DNA of 64,000 nucleotides from assembly GCF_001570725.1 (NCBI RefSeq), contig NZ_BCNV01000005.1:783462-847461 (forward strand), read 5' to 3'. Of the stretch, positions 1-8,708 are shown one piece after another (position 1 is the first letter of the stretch; every line of letters starts with the position of its first letter). The notes under the pieces were generated by a model, which was not told where the DNA came from, did not search any database, and saw only the letters and a program-made list of their open reading frames with translations. A program made the translations under genes and the position numbers. The DNA comes from Paenibacillus amylolyticus (GTDB lineage: Bacteria; Bacillota; Bacilli; Paenibacillales; Paenibacillaceae).

Positions 1-166
1 GGGCATTATGCAACTGCTGGATGAGATTAATTTCCGGGGAACAACCATTGTTATGGCGACCCATAACAAAGATATCGTGAATACGATGCGTAAACGGGTA
101 ATCGCCATTGAACGTGGACAGATTGTACGGGATCAGATGAGAGGAGAATACGGTTATGAATTTTAG
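1..166 (+). CDS. ftsE: Cell division ATP-binding protein FtsE, 3' end only
   Basis: Only the last ~54 codons are present (frame starts at base 2; stop TAG at 164-166). They read as the end of an ABC ATPase, with an ATHN switch-histidine (H-loop) motif followed by a segment ending in IERGQIVRD, as in FtsE. FtsE is the cytoplasmic nucleotide-binding partner of FtsX, and the pair drives wall hydrolases at the division site. Its stop overlaps the ftsX start by 11 bp, so the two are translationally coupled. Identification rests on this C-terminus plus the unmistakable ftsX next door. Confidence 0.93.
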   Translation, partial: GIMQLLDEINFRGTTIVMATHNKDIVNTMRKRVIAIERGQIVRDQMRGEYGYEF

Positions 167-1073
167 TACTCTCTTGCGCCATCTGCGGGAGGGATTCAAA
201 AACGTATTCCGCAACGGCTGGATGTCTGTGGCCTCCATCATGTCCATCATTGTGTCGCTGTTGATTCTTGGCGTGTTCATGCTGTTGGTGCTCAATGTGA
301 ATTCCATGGCGAATCAAGTTGATAGCCAGGTGGAAATCAGCACGTTCCTTGAACTGAATGTGGACGAGAACCTGCGTAACACGCTGGAGCAAGAAATCAG
401 CGCGATGCCTGAAGTAAGTGAGATTCGTTTTGTTTCCAAGGAAGAAGGACTCAAGGAGTTCCGTGAACGTCTTGGAGACAGTGCAGATAACGTGCTTAGC
501 GGTTTCGATGTGGACAACAATCCACTGCCGGAGACCATTGAAGTTGAGGTCATTGAACCGGAAACCGTCACTTTTGTAGCGCAAAAAATCGAAGCCCTGA
601 ACGAAAAACACCCGGAGAAGCCGATCATGAAAGTGAATTACGGCAAGGAAACGGTGGAAGTATTGTTCAAATTTACGAAGCTTGTTCGTAATATCGGATT
701 TATTTTTGTCGGGGGACTGGGTCTGATGTCCATGTTCCTGATCTCGAATACGATTCGCGTAACGATTCTGGCCCGTCGCCGGGAGATCGGCATTATGAAG
801 CTGGTTGGCGCAACCAACACCTTTATTCGCTGGCCTTTCTTTATTGAGGGTGCACTCATTGGATTTATTGGCTCGGTCATTACGGTTGGGGTGCTGTTTG
901 TTGGATACAGCCAGTTGATGAACACGATTGGTCAGGATGTATTCATGCAGATGCTTAACTTGATTCCGCTCGGCGAAATCTGGTTGTTGTTTGGAACACT
1001 ATTGATCGGACTCGGTGTGCTGGTAGGTATTTTGGGAAGTACACTGTCCATTCGTAAATCACTCAACGTTTAA
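156..1073 (+). CDS. ftsX: Cell division protein FtsX
   Basis: 305 residues, the usual FtsX length. A cytoplasmic N-terminus (LLRHLREGFKNVFRNGW) is followed by TM1 at about 25-50. A large extracellular loop runs from about 50 to 170, and three further membrane segments lie at about 180-205, 225-250 and 270-295. The motif RRREIGIMKLVGATNTFIRW is the family signature of MacB/FtsX permeases. FtsX does not transport; with FtsE it transmits ATP hydrolysis to periplasmic or extracellular peptidoglycan hydrolases. The start overlaps the end of ftsE and is preceded by GAGGAGAA. An M23 peptidase with a coiled coil lies next downstream, the expected kind of FtsEX client. Confidence 0.97.
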   Translation: MNFSTLLRHLREGFKNVFRNGWMSVASIMSIIVSLLILGVFMLLVLNVNSMANQVDSQVEISTFLELNVDENLRNTLEQEISAMPEVSEIRFVSKEEGLKEFRERLGDSADNVLSGFDVDNNPLPETIEVEVIEPETVTFVAQKIEALNEKHPEKPIMKVNYGKETVEVLFKFTKLVRNIGFIFVGGLGLMSMFLISNTIRVTILARRREIGIMKLVGATNTFIRWPFFIEGALIGFIGSVITVGVLFVGYSQLMNTIGQDVFMQMLNLIPLGEIWLLFGTLLIGLGVLVGILGSTLSIRKSLNV

Positions 1074-1183
1074 TCTTGTTTTCATCGATCGAATTGCAGA
1101 ATATGTCGAAAAGAATGGTAAAGCAGGTTCACTATTGGACGCTGTTTGACGATATGTAGGAAAGACGGAGTCTTTTAAGTTGG

Positions 1184-1231
1184 AAGAAAGCAAAGAACAT
1201 GCTGTTCACCACCTGTGCAGGTTGCTTTCTT
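1184..1231 (+). other. Possible structured RNA leader (three-way junction) before the EnvC-like gene
   Basis: A 10-bp closing stem (1184-1193 AAGAAAGCAA with 1222-1231 TTGCTTTCTT) encloses two small hairpins: GAACA-TGC-TGTTC (1195-1207) and ACCT-GTGC-AGGT (1211-1222; the last base is shared with the outer stem). It ends 29 bases before the preferred start of the EnvC-like gene. No poly-U tract follows, so it is not an ordinary terminator. I recognise no known riboswitch class. The gap 1074-1260 contains nothing else obvious except a short AAAGAC/GTCTTT hairpin at about 1161-1175. Confidence 0.4.
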
Positions 1232-1260
1232 GTGAAATCATAGGATGGGGGATCATCATT

Positions 1261-2541
1261 TTGAAAAAAACCGCTTCGCTGCTGGCCCTAACGTTACTGG
1301 CCGGTATGACGCTTCAACCTTCTGACGGATATGCCAAGAGTAGCATCAGCGATATTGACCAGCAGATTCAGCAACTGGAGAACAAGGCAGCTACTGCCAA
1401 GCAGGAGCAGAAAAAAGCCGCTTCCAACAAAAAGGAAGCTCAGCATTACAAGAACAAAACCAATGCTTATCTGAAGGTTGTCATGGAACAGATCAATGTC
1501 GTTAGTGATGAACTCGCCAGTGTATCCTTGCAAATCGAGAACACGGAGGAAGATCTCCGTACAACCAAGAAAGACCTTCAAGCGGCAGAAGAACGTATTG
1601 TTGCAAGGGAGAAACTTTTGGAGTCACGCGTGCGTCTGATGTATACGGACGGTGCTGTATCCTATCTGGATGTATTGTTGTCCTCCACCAGCTTCACTGA
1701 CTTTTTGACCCGTGCGGATTCACTCAAAACGATCGTGGATCAGGATCAGCATCTGCTGGATGAACACAAAGCGGACAAGCAACTGGTTGTGGACAAAAAG
1801 GCAGAACTGGATGTGCAATATGCAGAAGCCAAGAGCCTGTATTCACAGAAGAAACAGCGTAAGTCCCAATTGAATGAAAAAGAAGCGGAAAAGCAAGTGC
1901 TTCTAGCTTCATATGATGCTAAGATTGAAGAATCAGAAGAGCTGACACAAGAGCAGGAAGATGTATTGATGCAGATTGCCAGCAAACGTTCAGCACTTCT
2001 TCAAGAGAAAAATAAATTGCGTGAACAACAGGCAGCAGCCGCAGCCAAAGCAAAAGCCGCCGCAGCCGCTCGAGCGAAGGCAGCAGCTAAGGCTCCAACT
2101 AGAGTCAGCTCGGATAGCAGTAGTGAGCCTACCTATTCATCCGGTAATGGTATCTTCTCAAGACCGGTATCTGGAGGACGAATTTCTTCTCCATTCGGTC
2201 CCCGTACCCATCCAATTACGGGTGTAGTGGGTAAGATGCATGCTGGTGTCGATTTCGCTGTGCCTGTGGGAAGTTCTGTACACGCTGCCTCCGGCGGAAT
2301 TGTAATCATGGCTGAATGGTATAGCGGTTATGGCTATACGGTTATTGTGGACCATGGTGGCGGACTATGGACGTTATATGGTCACTTGCGCGAAGGTGGA
2401 TTTAAAGTCAGCAAGGGGGACACCGTGAGCAAAGGTGATACCATTGCTGAGTCAGGAAATACAGGGAACTCTACTGGACCTCACTTGCACTTTGAAGTAC
2501 GAGATAATGGTACGGCAGTCAATCCAATGAACTATTTGTAA
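1261..2541 (+). CDS. Secreted EnvC-like M23 peptidase with N-terminal coiled coil
   Basis: I place the start at TTG 1261 (426 aa). It follows GGATGGGGG and gives a clean signal peptide (MKKTASLLALTLLAG..., cleavage near GYAKS). The reading frame is open back to a TTG at 1180, but that extension runs through a structured RNA region and would bury the signal peptide. Residues ~30-265 form a long coiled coil rich in Lys, Glu and Gln, then an Ala/Lys linker, then a C-terminal LytM/M23 domain from about residue 310. Zinc ligands are visible: HAGVDF (H and D) and HLHF. The domain therefore looks catalytically competent, unlike E. coli EnvC, which only activates amidases. The position after ftsEX suggests that FtsEX controls it. 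Confidence 0.9.
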   Translation: MKKTASLLALTLLAGMTLQPSDGYAKSSISDIDQQIQQLENKAATAKQEQKKAASNKKEAQHYKNKTNAYLKVVMEQINVVSDELASVSLQIENTEEDLRTTKKDLQAAEERIVAREKLLESRVRLMYTDGAVSYLDVLLSSTSFTDFLTRADSLKTIVDQDQHLLDEHKADKQLVVDKKAELDVQYAEAKSLYSQKKQRKSQLNEKEAEKQVLLASYDAKIEESEELTQEQEDVLMQIASKRSALLQEKNKLREQQAAAAAKAKAAAAARAKAAAKAPTRVSSDSSSEPTYSSGNGIFSRPVSGGRISSPFGPRTHPITGVVGKMHAGVDFAVPVGSSVHAASGGIVIMAEWYSGYGYTVIVDHGGGLWTLYGHLREGGFKVSKGDTVSKGDTIAESGNTGNSTGPHLHFEVRDNGTAVNPMNYL

Positions 2542-2677
2542 TTTCCTCATCCACAGACCGAATGGAAAAAACATATTCCGTACAAGCTAGACATATACTA
2601 AGCTGGCATGTTCAGGGAATGGATTCTGGCAATCATGGAATCTGACACGCTTCAAAACTAAAGGCGGTGACAAACGG

Positions 2678-4150
2678 ATGATGAAGAAAAGATCGGCGCT
2701 ACTGCTTGTCATTGTGGGTCTGCTTGGCGGTAGTTTACTAACCCTGGTATTAATGACGTATCCGGGAATAGCAAGCCAGACCACAGCGGGCGAAGGTTTG
2801 CTGGCCAGTGTAACCGGCAATACGCAGCAGAAGAACGATTTGAAGAAGATTGAAACCGCGATGGATTTGATCTCAAGCAACTATTATAAAGATGTGGATC
2901 AGACCAAATTGATTGACGGTGCGATCAACGGCATGATGGAATCCCTTGGTGATCCGTACTCCAACTATATGGGGCAGGAAACGGCTGCTCAGTTTGAAGA
3001 GTCGATCGAAGGTTCATTTACCGGTATTGGCGCAGAGGTATCCTCACAGGATGGAAACGTGGTTGTAGTTTCCCCGATCAAAGGATCACCTGCCGAGAAA
3101 GCGGGTATTCGTGCGAAAGACATGATTATGTCGGTAAACGGAGAATCCCTGCAGGGATTGGAACTGAACAAGGCTGTTAACAAAATCAGAGGCCCTAAAG
3201 GAAGTGAAGCGAAGGTACAGGTTAAACGTGCCGGATCTTCCGAACTGATTGAATTTGTTATTGTACGGGATGACATTGATTTGGAGACCGTATATGCTCA
3301 CATGGAGGACGGCGGAATTGGCGTTATTGCCATTACCCAATTCTCTCTGAATACGGGCGATCGCTTTAAAGAAGAATTGGCGAAACTTGAGAAGCAGAAC
3401 ATGAAAGGTCTGGTTATCGATGTTCGTAATGACCCAGGCGGTGTACTGCAAGTCGTGATTGATATTGCTGAACAGTTTGTTCCTAAAGGCAAGGTTATTG
3501 TTCAAGTCGAAGACAAGAACGGCAAAAAGGAACAAAGTAAATCCAATGGATCAGCGAAAGCTTATCCAATCACAGTCCTGATGAACAAAGGTAGCGCGAG
3601 TGCGTCGGAGATTTTGGCCGGAGCCTTGCAACAGTCAGCAGGTGCTAAGTTGATCGGTGAAAACTCCTTTGGTAAAGGAACCGTACAGACGAGTTATGAC
3701 AAGCAAATGGGTGATGGCAGCTTGCTGAAGATCACTATTGCCAAATGGCTCACTCCGAACGGGGACTGGATTCATGAAAAAGGAATCAAACCGGATATTG
3801 CGGTAGACCAACCGGATTATTTCTCGGTGGCACCGATTAATAAAGAAAAGTTACCACTGAAATATGACAGCAATAGCACGGATGTGAAAAGTGCGCAGAC
3901 GATGCTGAGAGGACTCGATTTCAAACCGGATCGTGTGGACGGATACTACGACCAGAAGACAGAAGAAGCGGTCAAGGCATTCCAGAAGCAAAAAGGCATT
4001 CAGGCTACAGGCCAGATTGACGAGAAAACCGCTGAATCACTGGAAGCGGCTCTGATTGAACGTATTGCCAATCCTCAATATGATGCGCAGCTGAAACGCG
4101 CGATCGAAAATGTCTCAAAGGATATTTCGTCCGCGGTGTCGAAGCCATAA
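2678..4150 (+). CDS. ctpB: S41-family carboxy-terminal processing protease (CtpA/CtpB type)
   Basis: 490 aa. An N-terminal signal anchor (residues ~5-27) is followed by the tail-specific protease N-region, a PDZ domain (~100-180), and the S41 catalytic domain with RNDPGG and the nucleophile motif GSASASEI. The catalytic Lys follows in ENSFGKGTVQ. A C-terminal peptidoglycan-binding (PG_binding_1) domain spans about 390-460 (VKSAQTMLRGLDFKPDRVDG). In Bacillus, CtpB cleaves SpoIVFA to trigger sigma-K processing. The ftsEX-ctpB-minJ gene order supports this subfamily, but a general wall-associated CtpA role cannot be excluded. The start at 2678 has AAAGGCGGTG upstream. A strong terminator follows directly. 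Confidence 0.93.
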   Translation: MMKKRSALLLVIVGLLGGSLLTLVLMTYPGIASQTTAGEGLLASVTGNTQQKNDLKKIETAMDLISSNYYKDVDQTKLIDGAINGMMESLGDPYSNYMGQETAAQFEESIEGSFTGIGAEVSSQDGNVVVVSPIKGSPAEKAGIRAKDMIMSVNGESLQGLELNKAVNKIRGPKGSEAKVQVKRAGSSELIEFVIVRDDIDLETVYAHMEDGGIGVIAITQFSLNTGDRFKEELAKLEKQNMKGLVIDVRNDPGGVLQVVIDIAEQFVPKGKVIVQVEDKNGKKEQSKSNGSAKAYPITVLMNKGSASASEILAGALQQSAGAKLIGENSFGKGTVQTSYDKQMGDGSLLKITIAKWLTPNGDWIHEKGIKPDIAVDQPDYFSVAPINKEKLPLKYDSNSTDVKSAQTMLRGLDFKPDRVDGYYDQKTEEAVKAFQKQKGIQATGQIDEKTAESLEAALIERIANPQYDAQLKRAIENVSKDISSAVSKP

Positions 4151-4179
4151 AGAAGGCTGATTTTCAGCCTTCTTTTTTT
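4150..4179 (+). terminator. Rho-independent terminator after ctpB
   Basis: An 11-bp perfect stem (AAGAAGGCTGA / TCAGCCTTCTT) with a TTT loop is followed by a T run. It separates ctpB from the MinJ-like gene. Confidence 0.9.
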
Positions 4180-4214
4180 CTGAACCGGCTGAAGGAGAGG
4201 GGTGACCGACCACA

Positions 4215-5543
4215 ATGGAATGGGTATGGCCGTGGTTAACTACATTAGGGGAAGCTTTGTTACAGTTGTTTATTCAGCCGTTTTATTATATTGCGGTGAT
4301 CCTGATTGCGCTGATCTATCATCGTCAGTTACTACAGGAGCGTAAATTGTTTCATGTCCGTTTGCAAAGCTCGATAACACAGACGATTCGTGCGGTGCTC
4401 GGAGGCATACTCATCGGTACCATTGTCTCAATCGTGTCCCTATTTCTCGGTGCACATTTTACGCTGGGAAGTCTCATATGCATATGGGCTGCAACGTTAG
4501 TTCTATCCTTGTTCCGTATCCGATATCTGTGCTTTGCCTACGCGGCAGGTTTGCTGGGTGTGGCGCAATTTGGTTTGAATCTGGCTTCAGGCTGGCAACC
4601 ATCCGGTTGGATGGGCAGTATCACCGAGACGCTACGTACTCTGGATATGCCTGCACTGCTTGTTTTGGCGGCCCTCCTACATATGGGTGAAGCCCTGTTG
4701 GTACGTATGCAGGGAGTATCGATGGCATCACCGCTTCTCTTCGAGGGAAAACGTGGGAAACTGGTGGGTGGATATCAACTACAACAGTTCTGGGCCATTC
4801 CCCTACTGATTCTTGTTCCCGTCACAGGAGGTGGCGCGGAGCTGGCATGGAATCCACTTATGAATGCAGGACATAGTTATATGCTGGTTGCATTGCCCAT
4901 CATGCTCGGATTTGGTGAGATCACGCAGAGTATGCTTCCGGGACAGAAGGTGCAGATTACATCCAAACGTTTGATGATCTATGGGACAACCTTGCTCGTG
5001 TTCAGTTTGCTTGCTGCATGGTGGTCTCCACTTATGGTGGTTGCTGCATTGATTGCATTTATTGGACATGAACTTCTGGTATGGTACAGCGCATTTGAAG
5101 AGCAAAATCGCAGTCCGGTATTTGTTCATCCGCAGCATGGGTTGAAGGTATTGGCTGTTATCCCGGAGAGTCCTGCTGCAGATTTGGGGATTGAAGCAGG
5201 AGAGACGTTGTACAAGGTGAATGGTAAGTTGGTTCATTCACCGGAAGAGTTGCATCGCGCTCTGCGGATGAACCCGGCTTTTTGCAAGCTTGAGGTGCGT
5301 AATCACCAGGGAGAAAGCAAGTTCATGCAACGAGCGATCTATGAAGGGGAGCATCATCAGCTTGGGATTATTATGGCACCAGATAATCATGAGGTATGGG
5401 CGATTCGTTTACGTCCACTGACTTTGTTCCATATTGTTAACCTCAAATTGTTTGCCCGCCTGAAAAAACCACATAGGGACGAAGCTCCACTGGCGTTACC
5501 GCCTGCCCCTGTGGTTAGTGACAAAGGGTCCATAGAGATGTAA
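4215..5543 (+). CDS. minJ: MinJ-like polytopic membrane protein with C-terminal PDZ domain
   Basis: 442 aa. About eight hydrophobic segments lie between residues 5 and 290, and a PDZ domain lies at about 305-395 (GLKVLAVIPESPAADLGIEAG, then VNGKLVHSPEELHRAL). In Bacillus subtilis MinJ bridges DivIVA and MinD at division sites and lies next to ctpB. Identical architecture and neighbourhood support the same assignment here, though overall sequence is divergent in this family. The ATG follows GGAGAGGGGTG. It probably has its own promoter, because a terminator lies just upstream. An alternative generic name is 'PDZ domain-containing protein'. Confidence 0.72.
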   Translation: MEWVWPWLTTLGEALLQLFIQPFYYIAVILIALIYHRQLLQERKLFHVRLQSSITQTIRAVLGGILIGTIVSIVSLFLGAHFTLGSLICIWAATLVLSLFRIRYLCFAYAAGLLGVAQFGLNLASGWQPSGWMGSITETLRTLDMPALLVLAALLHMGEALLVRMQGVSMASPLLFEGKRGKLVGGYQLQQFWAIPLLILVPVTGGGAELAWNPLMNAGHSYMLVALPIMLGFGEITQSMLPGQKVQITSKRLMIYGTTLLVFSLLAAWWSPLMVVAALIAFIGHELLVWYSAFEEQNRSPVFVHPQHGLKVLAVIPESPAADLGIEAGETLYKVNGKLVHSPEELHRALRMNPAFCKLEVRNHQGESKFMQRAIYEGEHHQLGIIMAPDNHEVWAIRLRPLTLFHIVNLKLFARLKKPHRDEAPLALPPAPVVSDKGSIEM

Positions 5544-5578
5544 CTAAGCATATGGGATTGAATATGTTGCATAAATTA

Positions 5579-5627
5579 AAAAAAGGTATTTCCGAGCGCC
5601 GTCGCAGGCAGGGGAAATACCTTTTTT
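5579..5627. terminator. Bidirectional terminator between minJ and the response regulator
   Basis: A 15-bp stem (AAAAAAGGTATTTCC / GGAAATACCTTTTTT) has A-rich and T-rich flanks, so it can end both the plus-strand minJ transcript and the minus-strand response-regulator transcript. Confidence 0.85.
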
Positions 5628-5628
5628 G

Positions 5629-6330
5629 TTATTTTTTTAACATAAAGATGGCGATTTGAGTCCGATCACGCAAGCTCAACTTGCCGAGAATATCCGTGAC
5701 GTAGTTTTTGACCGTGCCCTCACTGAGGAACAGTTTGGCAGCAATTTCTTTATTGGATAGCCCCTCCGATATGGCCTCGGCAACCGCCAACTCCATACGT
5801 GTCAGTCCATAGGCTTCGATTGGATTCTGTGTCAGGGGAGTCGTAGCAGAACGAAGAAGTCCTGTTAGTTTGCGAGCAATATCCGGATGAATTAACATAT
5901 CGCCGTTATGTACGGTCTTGATGCCTTGAATGATCCGCTCAGGCGGGACGTTTTTGAGCAAATAACCGCTTGCCCCATTCTGTAATGCCTGAATAATATA
6001 CTCGTCATCGTCAAACGTAGTCAGCATGAGTACCTGGATTTCAGGAAAACGTACCTTGATAAGTTGTGTGCCTTCGACTCCGTCACATTCGGGCATCCGA
6101 ATATCCATCAACACCACGTCCGCAGGTGTTCCTGCTTCAAGCAATTCCAGCGCTTCCTGTCCATTTGAGGCTGTACCTGTAACAATAATGCCAGAGTCAA
6201 GTCCTAGCAACACTTTAAGGCTCTCACGAATGAAGTAATCATCGTCCACGAGAATCAGTTGAATAAGTGGAGGGTGTGCTGCATCACTCTTTTGGTTCAC
6301 ATCATTCCAATCGGACATGAGAACATTCAC
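5629..6330 (-). CDS. NarL/LuxR-family response regulator (LnrK-like)
   Basis: 233 aa. A receiver domain (~22-140) shows VDDD at the acidic pocket, phospho-acceptor D76 in LMDIRMP, the conserved Thr in MLTTFDD, and Lys in LLKNVPP. A C-terminal LuxR-type helix-turn-helix follows (LTRMELAVAEAISEGLSNKE, then SEGTVKNYVTDILGKL). It lies 8 bp downstream of the sensor kinase gene on the same strand, so the two are one operon. Two starts are possible, ATG 6330 or the ATG four codons later; AAAGGAAGTG serves either. It probably regulates the divergent ABC exporter genes, judged from position and from homologous Lnr-type modules. Confidence 0.92.
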   Translation of the reverse strand: MNVLMSDWNDVNQKSDAAHPPLIQLILVDDDYFIRESLKVLLGLDSGIIVTGTASNGQEALELLEAGTPADVVLMDIRMPECDGVEGTQLIKVRFPEIQVLMLTTFDDDEYIIQALQNGASGYLLKNVPPERIIQGIKTVHNGDMLIHPDIARKLTGLLRSATTPLTQNPIEAYGLTRMELAVAEAISEGLSNKEIAAKLFLSEGTVKNYVTDILGKLSLRDRTQIAIFMLKK

Positions 6331-6338
6331 TTCCTTTT

Positions 6339-7550
6339 TCAGAGTATATCAACTTTGTTCGTTATTGGAATGCGTGTAATCACCGTATACGGATAAGCTG
6401 ATTGAATCTCAAGAGTCCCTCCTACCATTTGTGTGCGTAGACGCATGCCTTCCTGTCCTATGCCATTTCCCTTAGTCGAATGAGGATTGATATTGCCATC
6501 ATTACTTACGCTCATACATACTTTCTGATCCCCGAATACCAACTCCACTGAGATTGAAGAGGCATTTCCATGCCGCAGTGCATTCGTTACGGCTTCTTTT
6601 ACATTTTTGTACAAAACGATTTGTATGCTGGGATACAGCACATGGGATGGGCCATGAACTTCATAATGTGTCTTCACACCAGTATCTCTGCCCACTTCCT
6701 CAAGGAGGCGATCCAGTGCGTAGGCATTGGATACATAGGAATCCGGCTGCAGTTTGTGCAGTGTGCTGCGCATATCATCCATACTGGTGGCCAATTGATC
6801 ACGAATCTGTCTCACCATTTCTGTTCCCTTTTCCTGATCTCGGGGGAGGGTCAGCAGGGCGGCTTCCGACATCATTTTGGTGCGAATCAGTCGATGGCCG
6901 ATATCGTCATGAAGCTGTCTTGAAATACGGGTACGTTCCTCTGCCTGAGCCGCTCCTTCAAGTTGCTTTGTAAATAACAGCAGTTGCGCACGCGCTTCTT
7001 GTAGCTCGTAATGTTTGCTGCGAAGCTCGTCATAGACTTGTTCCAGTTGTCCGCGGCTGCTCGCCGTTCTTGATCCCTGCCAGGACAGAGCCGCTGTGAT
7101 GAGCAGAAACAGGTTGCCAAGAACCATCGCGGTTGTCTTTGCGGAGAATAGAGCAGTGGCGTTTGTATACAGTGTAGTTAACCCTGGCTGCAATGTATGT
7201 GGGTCAGAATAATACCAATGCAATGCAATATTGCTTACCACAAGCTGACTTCCAAACATCAGCCACCGCCGACTTCCCTCCAGTCTGTACATATACACGT
7301 AAAGCACGGATAGAGAAAGGAATAACATGAATGGTCCATACGAAGCAATCAGCCAACAGCTCCAGAGTATTTCGGCCAGAAGCAACAGCCACTGCTGTGC
7401 ACTTGAACGGGTGAAATCTTTCCACACGGAGAGCCCAAGCGCGATGATGATATACAGGGTGTAGACGGCTTCGTTTTCCAAGGGTAGCATCAACAGGTAC
7501 AGCACTGCTGGAACGATAATTAATCCGTATTGCAGAAACCGCATCGGCAT
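6339..7550 (-). CDS. Membrane sensor histidine kinase, HisKA_3/NarL type (LnrJ-like)
   Basis: 403 aa. Five or six membrane segments lie within residues ~5-155, with no sizeable extracellular sensor domain ('intramembrane-sensing' layout). A coiled coil (~165-205) leads to the HisKA_3 H-box ERTRISRQLHDDIGHRL, whose phospho-acceptor is H214. The HATPase_c N-box follows (KEVKEAVTNALRHGNASSIS; written here from the visible EAVTNALRHGN core). Kinases of this shape that sit beside ABC-2 exporters sense membrane-active compounds and are typified by B. subtilis LnrJ (linearmycin). The ligand here is unknown. It is cotranscribed with the response regulator. Confidence 0.9.
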   Translation of the reverse strand: MPMRFLQYGLIIVPAVLYLLMLPLENEAVYTLYIIIALGLSVWKDFTRSSAQQWLLLLAEILWSCWLIASYGPFMLFLSLSVLYVYMYRLEGSRRWLMFGSQLVVSNIALHWYYSDPHTLQPGLTTLYTNATALFSAKTTAMVLGNLFLLITAALSWQGSRTASSRGQLEQVYDELRSKHYELQEARAQLLLFTKQLEGAAQAEERTRISRQLHDDIGHRLIRTKMMSEAALLTLPRDQEKGTEMVRQIRDQLATSMDDMRSTLHKLQPDSYVSNAYALDRLLEEVGRDTGVKTHYEVHGPSHVLYPSIQIVLYKNVKEAVTNALRHGNASSISVELVFGDQKVCMSVSNDGNINPHSTKGNGIGQEGMRLRTQMVGGTLEIQSAYPYTVITRIPITNKVDIL

Positions 7551-7642
7551 ATGGTTGTGACATCCTTTATATAAAAGTGAAGTAGAAAATCTCTCAGTAA
7601 TGCGCCCTTGATTATACCATAAGCAGCATTCGAATCAGGAGA

Positions 7643-7654
7643 TGACTTAAGTCA
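7643..7654. promoter_or_regulatory. 12-bp palindrome, candidate response-regulator operator
   Basis: TGACTTAAGTCA is a perfect palindrome in the 210-bp intergenic region between the divergent kinase and exporter operons. A further ATGACTT half-site at 7665-7671 repeats the left arm 23 bp downstream, about two helical turns. A weak -10 candidate (TACAAT, 7702-7707) lies before the exporter ATPase start. NarL-family regulators commonly bind such inverted repeats; the assignment to this regulator is inference. Confidence 0.45.
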
Positions 7655-7760
7655 CCTTCGATTCATGACTTTTCGTACCTTCGCTACAGATTACGATCCG
7701 TTACAATAAAATTATGAAATCCAGCGGCGAAAGCCGAAACGGAAAAGGGGCGTAAAAGGG

Positions 7761-8696
7761 ATGGGTATACTTGAAGTGGATCATGTTGTAAAACGATACG
7801 GCAGCAGGCTGTCAGTCGATCATTTGAACCTTAATGTTGGCAAAGGCGAAATTTTTGGATTGCTCGGTCCCAATGGAGCAGGGAAAAGTACCACCATCAG
7901 TATGATTGCAGGGCTCCTGAATATGGATCAGGGTGAAATCAGATTAGACGGGATATCGGTCAAGGAGCGACCGCTTGAAGTAAAGCGGAAGATCGGACTG
8001 GTTCCGCAGGATCTGGCTTTATACGAAACCATGTCTGCTGCGGAGAATGTGACTTTTTTTGCCCGACTGTATGGACTGCGTGGAAAATTGCTTAAGGAGA
8101 GGGTACAGGAATCCCTTGAATTTGTAGGGTTACAGGATAAAGCAAAGGATGCTCCCGCAACCTTCTCCGGCGGTATGAAACGCAGGTTAAACATCGCATG
8201 TGCGATTACACATCGCCCGGATCTGATTATTATGGATGAACCGACAGTTGGTATTGATCCACAATCTCGGAATCATATCCTTGAATCGGTACGCACACTC
8301 AATAAGATGGGTTCAACGATCATATATACAAGTCATTACATGGAGGAAGTTGCTGCGATTAGTCACCGGGTTGCAATTATGGATCAGGGACGAATCATTG
8401 CCTGTGGGACTGAAGCAGAGCTGAGAGAACGGGTAGCATCGGAGGAAAAAGTAGTGCTCTCCACTTCCGGTATCGGTCCCGACGTCGTGGAAGAACTGAA
8501 ACTTCACCCTCGCGTGCGGATGGTAGACGTTTCAGAGAATACACTGACCATTACGCTGCCTTCGGCACAGCAGGATCTCCAGGATCTGCTCTTCATTTGC
8601 AGCAAACATGAAATATCCATTCAGTCGCTCAAGGTGGAAGAGCCGGATCTGGAAACATTGTTCCTCAATCTGACCGGGCGTACGCTTCGGGATTAG
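7761..8696 (+). CDS. ABC exporter ATP-binding protein (LnrL-like)
   Basis: 311 aa, the same length class as LnrL/YfiL. Walker A is GPNGAGKST (~residues 38-46), with a Q-loop in VPQD. The signature region TFSGGMKRRLN uses SGGM in place of SGGQ. Walker B is LIIMDEP and the H-loop is YTSHYMEE. A C-terminal ~90-residue extension is typical of drug/lipid exporters of the ABC-2/DRA family. It supplies energy to the two ABC-2 permeases that follow (gaps 12 bp and -8 bp). AAAAGGG precedes the ATG. The substrate is unknown; membrane-active antibiotics are the guess from the LnrLMN-like layout. Confidence 0.93.
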   Translation: MGILEVDHVVKRYGSRLSVDHLNLNVGKGEIFGLLGPNGAGKSTTISMIAGLLNMDQGEIRLDGISVKERPLEVKRKIGLVPQDLALYETMSAAENVTFFARLYGLRGKLLKERVQESLEFVGLQDKAKDAPATFSGGMKRRLNIACAITHRPDLIIMDEPTVGIDPQSRNHILESVRTLNKMGSTIIYTSHYMEEVAAISHRVAIMDQGRIIACGTEAELRERVASEEKVVLSTSGIGPDVVEELKLHPRVRMVDVSENTLTITLPSAQQDLQDLLFICSKHEISIQSLKVEEPDLETLFLNLTGRTLRD

Positions 8697-8708
8697 GGGG
8701 AGCGAGAG

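Noticed and set aside
1180..1260. N-terminal extension of the EnvC-like protein from TTG 1180
   Set aside because: It would place ~27 residues before a perfect signal peptide and lies over a structured RNA element; TTG 1261 has the better ribosome site.
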